DNA from: Micromonospora nigra
Lineage (GTDB): Bacteria; Actinomycetota; Actinomycetes; Mycobacteriales; Micromonosporaceae
Direction of reading: 5' to 3'
DNA length: 64,000 bases
NCBI RefSeq assembly: GCF_900091585.1
Contig: NZ_FMHT01000003.1
Coordinates: 4,145,501 to 4,209,500, forward strand
Shown here: positions 59,633 through 64,000 of the stretch, in pieces
Position numbering within the stretch: position 1 is the first letter of the stretch
Layout: every line of letters begins with the position of its first letter
The notes under the pieces: model-generated
Seen by the model: only the letters and a program-made list of their open reading frames with translations
The model's database searches: none
Told to the model about the DNA's origin: nothing
Position numbers and translations under genes: made by a program

Positions 59633-59671
59633 ATCGTAGCCGGGATCACCGATCCGGAGGGACCCCGCACC

Positions 59672-60922
59672 ATGCCGCACGCCGCCGCGCCGCCCGCACC
59701 CCCGGACGCCCGGGTCGCCGCCCCCACCGGCCGGGCCGCCGTCGTGCTGCTCGTGCTGCTGGGTTCCCTCACCGCCGTCGGGCCGCTGTCGCTGGACACC
59801 TACCTGCCGGCCTTCCCCGAGATGACCGGCGACCTGTCGGCCAGCCAGGCGCAGATCCAGCTCTCCCTGACCACCTGCCTGGTCGGCATGGCCCTCGGGC
59901 AGCTCGTCACCGGCCCGCTGTCCGACCGCTGGGGGCGGCGACGACCGGTGCTGGTCGGCGTCGGGGCGTACACGATCCTGTCGCTGGTCTGCGCGGCCGT
60001 ACCCACCGCCGAGACCCTGGCCGCGGCGCGTCTCGCGCAGGGCTTCGCCGGCGGCATGGGTGTCGTCGTGGCCCGCGCCGTCGTCCGCGACCTCTACCAG
60101 GGGCGGGACGCCGCGAAGTACTTCTCCCGACTCATCCTGATCTTCGGTGTCGCGCCGATGGCCGCCCCCGCCTTCGGCAGCCTCGTGCTGCGCTTCGGCG
60201 ACTGGCGTACCGTCTTCGTCGCCCTCGCCGTCATCGGCGCGCTCCTCACGGCCGCCGTCGCGACGCGACTGCCCGAGACGCTGCCGGCGACCCGGCGCAG
60301 CGCCGGTGGCCTGACCGCCGTCGCCGCCGCCGGCCGCGCACTGCTCACCGACCGGATCTTCGTCGGGTACGCGCTGACCCAGGGCCTCGCCTTCGCCGGG
60401 CTGTTCGCCTACATCTCCGGATCGTCGTTCGTCCTCCAGGACGTGTTCGGCCTCTCCGGCACCGCGTTCAGCCTGATCTTCGGTGCCAACGCCCTCGCCC
60501 TGGTCGCCGTGGGCCAGCTCAACGCCCGGCTGCTCGACCGGTTCGACCCGCGCCCCCTGCTCGTGCGTACCCTCGGCGTCAGCGTGGCCGCCGCCCTCGC
60601 CGTGCTCGCCGGGGCGATGCTCGGCAGCCTGCCGCTGGTGATCGTGGCGCTGTTCGTCTTCGTCGGCACCCTGGGCATGGTGATGCCCAACGGCACGGCC
60701 CTCGCCCTGGACCGCCACCCGGCCCGTGCCGGCACGGCCGCCGCGCTGCTCGGCGCGATCCAGTCGGTGGTCGGCGCGGTGGCGGCACCGCTGGTGGGGC
60801 TCGGCGGGGAGGGCAGCGCGGTGCCGATGGGGGTGGTGATCGGCGCGTCGACGGTCGCGTCCCTCGCCGTCCTGCTCACTGTCGCCCGTTCCGCGCGGCC
60901 GGTGACCGGTCACCGGCCCTGA
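59672..60922 (+). CDS. Bcr/CflA family multidrug efflux MFS transporter
   Basis: A 416-aa protein with 12 predicted membrane helices of the drug:H+ antiporter type. LSLDTYLPAFPEMTGDLSAS near the N-terminus and PLSDRWGRRRPVLVG (motif A, after helix 2) fit Bcr/CflA; VVVARAVVRDLYQGRDAAKY is the typical loop after helix 4. ATG 59672 follows GGAGGG (10-nt spacing). It is divergent from and probably repressed by the MarR protein. The substrate may be bicyclomycin-like or other drugs, but this is not readable. Confidence 0.92.
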   Translation: MPHAAAPPAPPDARVAAPTGRAAVVLLVLLGSLTAVGPLSLDTYLPAFPEMTGDLSASQAQIQLSLTTCLVGMALGQLVTGPLSDRWGRRRPVLVGVGAYTILSLVCAAVPTAETLAAARLAQGFAGGMGVVVARAVVRDLYQGRDAAKYFSRLILIFGVAPMAAPAFGSLVLRFGDWRTVFVALAVIGALLTAAVATRLPETLPATRRSAGGLTAVAAAGRALLTDRIFVGYALTQGLAFAGLFAYISGSSFVLQDVFGLSGTAFSLIFGANALALVAVGQLNARLLDRFDPRPLLVRTLGVSVAAALAVLAGAMLGSLPLVIVALFVFVGTLGMVMPNGTALALDRHPARAGTAAALLGAIQSVVGAVAAPLVGLGGEGSAVPMGVVIGASTVASLAVLLTVARSARPVTGHRP

Positions 60923-61082
60923 CGGGGGTCACCGGCCCTGACCGGTCGCCGGCTGCGGGACTGTCGGATCAGCGGCAGAACGGTGAAACTCCGGCGACGC
61001 CGCGTGGCCTGCGCCAATACGCTCCGGTTGAGCGGTGCGTGAGGCGCCGCCGACATGTTCGTCCGCACGGTGAGGAGACCCC

Positions 61083-62273
61083 GTGACCGACGCAACCTCC
61101 GACGAGATCCGACCCGCCGCCCTCACCCCACCGTCCAGCTGCGCCATCGGCTGGCAACCGAGCGCCCTGGCCCCCGTCTTCTGGGGCTGGCACGAGTACG
61201 GGCCCGCCGACAGCGCGCCCACCCGCGTCCGGGTGTTCCACCCGAGCATCGACACCAGCCCGAACACGGCGCAGCTGCTCAGCGGCTGCGGCCGGTACCC
61301 GCTGATCGTCTTCGCCCACGGCTACTGTGCCCAGGACACGAACCACTACCAACGCTGGTTCCGCACCCCGGCGGCGCTGGCCCGCTGCGGCTACATCGTC
61401 GCCGTACCCGAGCTGCCGGACATCCACGTGCACCCCGCCCGGAGCCCCGGCACCCAGCAGGTGCTCGCCGACACCGTGACCTGGATGCGGCAGGGCTGGC
61501 CCGGCAAGGCCGTGCTGCTCCCCGCCGCGAAGACCGGCCTGGCCGGCCACTCCTACGGTGCGTTGCACGCCGGCATCCTCGCCACCCGCATCCAGGTCGC
61601 CGCCGTCGCGTCGCTCAGCGGCGTGTGGAACGACTGGCAGCCCGGCTACGGCACCAAACCCATCCACCAGGGCACCGTGCCCCGCCTGCTGACCTGGGGC
61701 GTCGACGACTTCGGCGCCACCCTCGACGCCCCGAGCTGGAACGCCATCGCCAAGCCCAAGCACCGGGCCGTCTACGGCAACGCCGACCACTACGACTACT
61801 TCCCGTACAACCAGAACGTGCCCTGCCGGACGAGCAGCGGGCCGTGCCCACACGTCGGCATCGCCACCGACGACCTGCTGATGATGTTCTTCGCCAACTA
61901 CCTGCCGCCGGAGCTGTGGCCCGACCTGCCCGGCCGCATCCCCGACAACCTCGTCCCGCCGCCGCTGAACCTTCCCCCCGAGAAGGCGTTCTACGCCGGC
62001 AACCATCTCAACGGCCTGTCCATCTTCAACGGCAACTCGTCGTGCAGCGTCTCCCTCTCGGTGGAGCTGCCGCTGGACAAGACCGTCCCGAACGTTCGCG
62101 AAAGCCTGCGCCCGCAGGCCGACCAGGCCGTACGGGCCGCCGGCCTGGTGCCCGTCTTCACCGGGTCGACCAGTCCGGGCGCGTGGGTGGCGAGCCAGTC
62201 ACCGGCGGGCGGGACGAAGGTGGTCGCGAACAGCACGGTCACCATGACCATGCAGAGCGGCCCACTTCCGTAA
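61083..62273 (+). CDS. Alpha/beta hydrolase with C-terminal PASTA-like domain
   Basis: The 396-aa protein has a hydrolase core: YPLIVFAHGYCAQDTNHYQR (oxyanion region), nucleophile in TGLAGHSYGALHAG (GHSYG), and a candidate acid and His in GNADHYDYFP. The C-terminal 65 residues read VPNVRESLRPQADQAVRAAG, LVPVFTGSTSPGAWVASQSP, AGGTKV, a PASTA pattern usually found in cell-wall-binding proteins. No N-terminal signal peptide is visible (it begins TDATSDEIRPAALTPP), which is odd for a wall-binding tail. GTG 61083 follows GGAGA. Chlorophyllase/PET-hydrolase-like enzymes share this core; the substrate is unknown. Confidence 0.75.
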   Translation: MTDATSDEIRPAALTPPSSCAIGWQPSALAPVFWGWHEYGPADSAPTRVRVFHPSIDTSPNTAQLLSGCGRYPLIVFAHGYCAQDTNHYQRWFRTPAALARCGYIVAVPELPDIHVHPARSPGTQQVLADTVTWMRQGWPGKAVLLPAAKTGLAGHSYGALHAGILATRIQVAAVASLSGVWNDWQPGYGTKPIHQGTVPRLLTWGVDDFGATLDAPSWNAIAKPKHRAVYGNADHYDYFPYNQNVPCRTSSGPCPHVGIATDDLLMMFFANYLPPELWPDLPGRIPDNLVPPPLNLPPEKAFYAGNHLNGLSIFNGNSSCSVSLSVELPLDKTVPNVRESLRPQADQAVRAAGLVPVFTGSTSPGAWVASQSPAGGTKVVANSTVTMTMQSGPLP

Positions 62274-62436
62274 CGGCCGTGCTGTCGGGCAGGGCCGCCA
62301 CCTTCCGGACGACGGTCCTGCCACGCCCGCAGCCCTGGCCGCCCGCCCGGCTGGACACAGGTTCGAATCACTGAGTATCGCCAGCATGCATGGGAGCTGC
62401 GAGCTCGGAACCTACGAGGGCAACCGCTGACCCACG

Positions 62437-62562
62437 GTGCGGCCGGATCTCGTGGTGTTCGATACCGGCTGCGCCCCGGGCTGCCGGGCGGCACTCAGCG
62501 AACACACGATCGCCATCACCGACGACGGAGCCGAGATCCTCACCCTGCCGCAGCAGGCATGA
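62437..62562 (+). pseudogene. Possible remnant of type I methionine aminopeptidase C-terminus
   Basis: Within 62274-62652, otherwise empty, a 41-codon frame from GTG 62437 ends SEHTIAITDDGAEILTLPQQ, which matches the C-terminal end of M24 methionine aminopeptidases (pattern EHT-x-x-VTxDGPxILT). The upstream part (VVFDTGCAPGCRAAL) does not match, so it looks like the debris of a gene or a short fusion. No ribosome site is evident. Confidence 0.35.
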
Positions 62563-62652
62563 CCGTGAGAGCGGTCGGCCCTTCGATGCGCTGAGCTGCA
62601 TGACGCGGGGGCCGTCGACGATCTGCCTCTGGCATGCCCCCTACCTGACGGT

Positions 62653-63735
62653 TCAGGCGGTCGACGAAGAGAGAGCCGGCAGTAGCCGGGCTTGCATGAG
62701 CCGCTCGTAGACAGTGGTGATGTGTGCGCGGGTGAACAGGCGGGCCTTACGCCTGCTCCACCCCTGGACGCGCTCGATCAACTCGTCGAGGTCGTGAGTC
62801 GGGGGATTCGTCTGCGCGGCGAAGTGTACGGTGGCCAGGAGTTCGAGGCTGTACGGCGCCTCGAAGCCCTCAACGAGATCGGCCAGGCGATCGAGGGCTG
62901 CCGGCGACTGGTTCGCTGATTCGCACCAGCGAGCCACTGCCTCGCCGGTGCCCTCGGTGAGCACGATGGGCTGGAAATCCTCGACGCGGGACGAGCGGTC
63001 GCCGAAGCCGACGAGGTAGTGCCCCTCGAGTAGATCGAGCACGTGGTTCAGGCTCTCGGCGTAGGGGCCGTACTGCCCTTGGGTGAAGCGGAGACGCAGC
63101 GGCTCCCCCAGCACTTGGAGGAAATAGCTGAGTTTTTGGATCTCCAGGGTGGTGACGCCATCCCGGGGTTCCAGGGTGCGCGACTGTTCAAGGTAGCGCT
63201 CGATGGCACGCAGGAGTGTGGCGCGTCCGGGCGTAAGCGGCGGCTTTGGAGTGGCGACCGGCATTTCAGCCGGTGCGGGAGCGCCCTCGGGCGGGAACAG
63301 CAGCACCCGTACGTCGGGCAGTGCGGCGAAGGCACGCTCGATCAGGGGGCGAACCTGTTCCCAGTCGAGGCCGCCGTTGCCGCAGCCGAGCGCGGGCACC
63401 GCGACGGAGCAGATCTCCAACTCGCGGACGACCCGGACGAGATCGACGATGCCGGACTCGATGTCAGTGATCTTCGAGGCGGCGCGCCAGTGCCCCTTGG
63501 TCGGAAAGTTGATCACATATCGGCGGGCACCGAGGCGGGCGGAGTCGAACACGAACATCTTGCCGAGCTCGACGTCCCCGGCGGCGCAGGCCGCCCGGTA
63601 GGCCGCGTAGTTCGCGGGGAAGGCGCGCTTGAACTGGAGAGCGATGCCCTTGCCCATGACCCCCACCGTGTTGACGGTGTTGACGAGGGCTTCGGCGTCG
63701 GCGGTCAGCAGGTTGCCATGACTGACGACTATCAC
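62653..63735 (-). CDS. darG: DarG antitoxin: DNA ADP-ribosyl glycohydrolase (macro domain)
   Basis: DarG removes ADP-ribose from DNA and neutralises DarT. The 360-aa protein begins with a TARG1-type macro domain: SHGNLLTADAEALVNTVNTV, GVMGKGIALQFKRAFP with the catalytic-type Lys, VINFPTKGHW and VPALGCGNGGLDW. A second, helical half (about residues 170-355: LLRAIERYLEQSRTLEPRDG, LEIQKLSYFLQVLGEPLRLR) is the DarG C-terminal domain that binds DarT. GTG 63735 follows directly on the toxin gene's stop (TGAGTG), so the two genes are coupled, toxin first. Confidence 0.92.
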   Translation of the reverse strand: MIVVSHGNLLTADAEALVNTVNTVGVMGKGIALQFKRAFPANYAAYRAACAAGDVELGKMFVFDSARLGARRYVINFPTKGHWRAASKITDIESGIVDLVRVVRELEICSVAVPALGCGNGGLDWEQVRPLIERAFAALPDVRVLLFPPEGAPAPAEMPVATPKPPLTPGRATLLRAIERYLEQSRTLEPRDGVTTLEIQKLSYFLQVLGEPLRLRFTQGQYGPYAESLNHVLDLLEGHYLVGFGDRSSRVEDFQPIVLTEGTGEAVARWCESANQSPAALDRLADLVEGFEAPYSLELLATVHFAAQTNPPTHDLDELIERVQGWSRRKARLFTRAHITTVYERLMQARLLPALSSSTA

Positions 63736-64000
63736 TCAGCGCACCTCCCCTCTGCGGTATCCGTAGTACCAGTCCCCCCTGACACCAACGTATGCGTCGA
63801 TGATGCCAGCCGTACGCAGGACGCGCGTCACCTGTTCCCGCCGTTCCTGCGTGCGTACGGCGTAGCCGGTCAGCAGGTCGAGAGGAAACTCACGGTGTAC
63901 GAGGAACTCGGCCGACCGTCTCCGGACCCGGTCCCCGTCCGGATAACGCCCCACTACTCCGTCGCGGTGCTCGCAGGCGATTCGGTACATCATCGGCGAG
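63736..64000 (-). CDS. darT: DarT toxin (DUF4433 DNA ADP-ribosyltransferase), C-terminal part
   Basis: DarT ADP-ribosylates thymidine or guanosine in single-stranded DNA and blocks replication. Only the last 87 residues are in the window, as the gene runs off the end at base 64000. The visible part contains RRSAEFLVHREFPLDLLTGY, the DarT signature with the catalytic Glu in AEFLV, and ends in VGVRGDWYYGYRRGEVR. Its place directly upstream of darG and the shared stop-start junction confirm the identity. The start codon and the NAD-binding N-terminus lie beyond the window. Confidence 0.88.
   Translation of the reverse strand, partial: SPMMYRIACEHRDGVVGRYPDGDRVRRRSAEFLVHREFPLDLLTGYAVRTQERREQVTRVLRTAGIIDAYVGVRGDWYYGYRRGEVR

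Noticed and set aside
59591..60913. Long minus-strand extension of the MarR gene
   Set aside because: It is antisense to the MFS gene; MarR homology begins at GTG 59590, which has a ribosome site.

Overview
The window is high-GC actinobacterial DNA, most likely from the Micromonosporaceae (Micromonospora or a close relative). Reasons: a secA ... prfB-ftsE-ftsX-smpB-ssrA chromosomal order, a tmRNA tag reading AKNNRADFALAA, an alanine tRNA, many leaderless genes with a TANNNT box 6-8 nt before ATG/GTG, and G/C-rich third codon positions. Species-level assignment is not possible from this alone.

Layout. 1-16.4 kb is housekeeping sequence: secA C-terminus, an Rv3235-like gene, an excisionase-type HTH, a DUF6912 gene, a polytopic membrane protein, pruA, a PadR regulator, prfB, ftsEX, smpB, tmRNA, a lipoprotein, a benzoylformate-decarboxylase-like enzyme, yqgE (preceded by a leaderless 30-codon ORF), tRNA-Ala(GGC) and a CPBP protease. 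16.5-27.8 kb looks like an acquired block. It starts in the debris of a DUF2975/HTH pair and ends in a DUF5753 remnant. Paralogous ArsR-like regulators lie at its two ends. Between them are an orphan MbtH gene with an acyltransferase, and an envelope module made of a histidine kinase (3' frameshift), two paralogous adhesin-like lipoproteins, an ABC exporter and a NarL-type response regulator. Both lipoprotein genes are preceded by the same 18-bp palindrome, the likely operator of that module.

27.8-38.6 kb holds metabolic genes: a 2-hydroxyacid dehydrogenase, two divergent aldo/keto reductases, a MoxR-vWA pair (MoxR with a 1-nt frameshift), a DinB protein, a ricin-type lectin, and a tmsAB/bfaAB-like pair for 10-methyl branched fatty acids. 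38.5-48.7 kb is the most interesting part. It has a lipase with a C-terminal effector-associated domain, a 59-codon leaderless gene whose product resembles an FxSxx-COOH leader but ends in SGYNPQRLD, an HExxH peptide-hydroxylase-like protein, and a translationally coupled operon VMAP-C / MoxR / SAV_2336-vWA-NB-ARC-TPR. I read it as a ternary NTP-dependent conflict system joined to a minimal RiPP pair with no radical-SAM enzyme.

48.7-62.6 kb mixes small membrane and zinc-ribbon proteins, a Cas4-like Fe-S nuclease with a coupled 493-aa partner of unknown function, a GGDEF-EAL protein behind a 24-bp tandem repeat, TipA-like MerR, ABM, VOC, a divergent MarR/MFS pair and a PASTA-tailed hydrolase. 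The window closes in a DarTG toxin-antitoxin pair on the minus strand (DarT cut by the window end).
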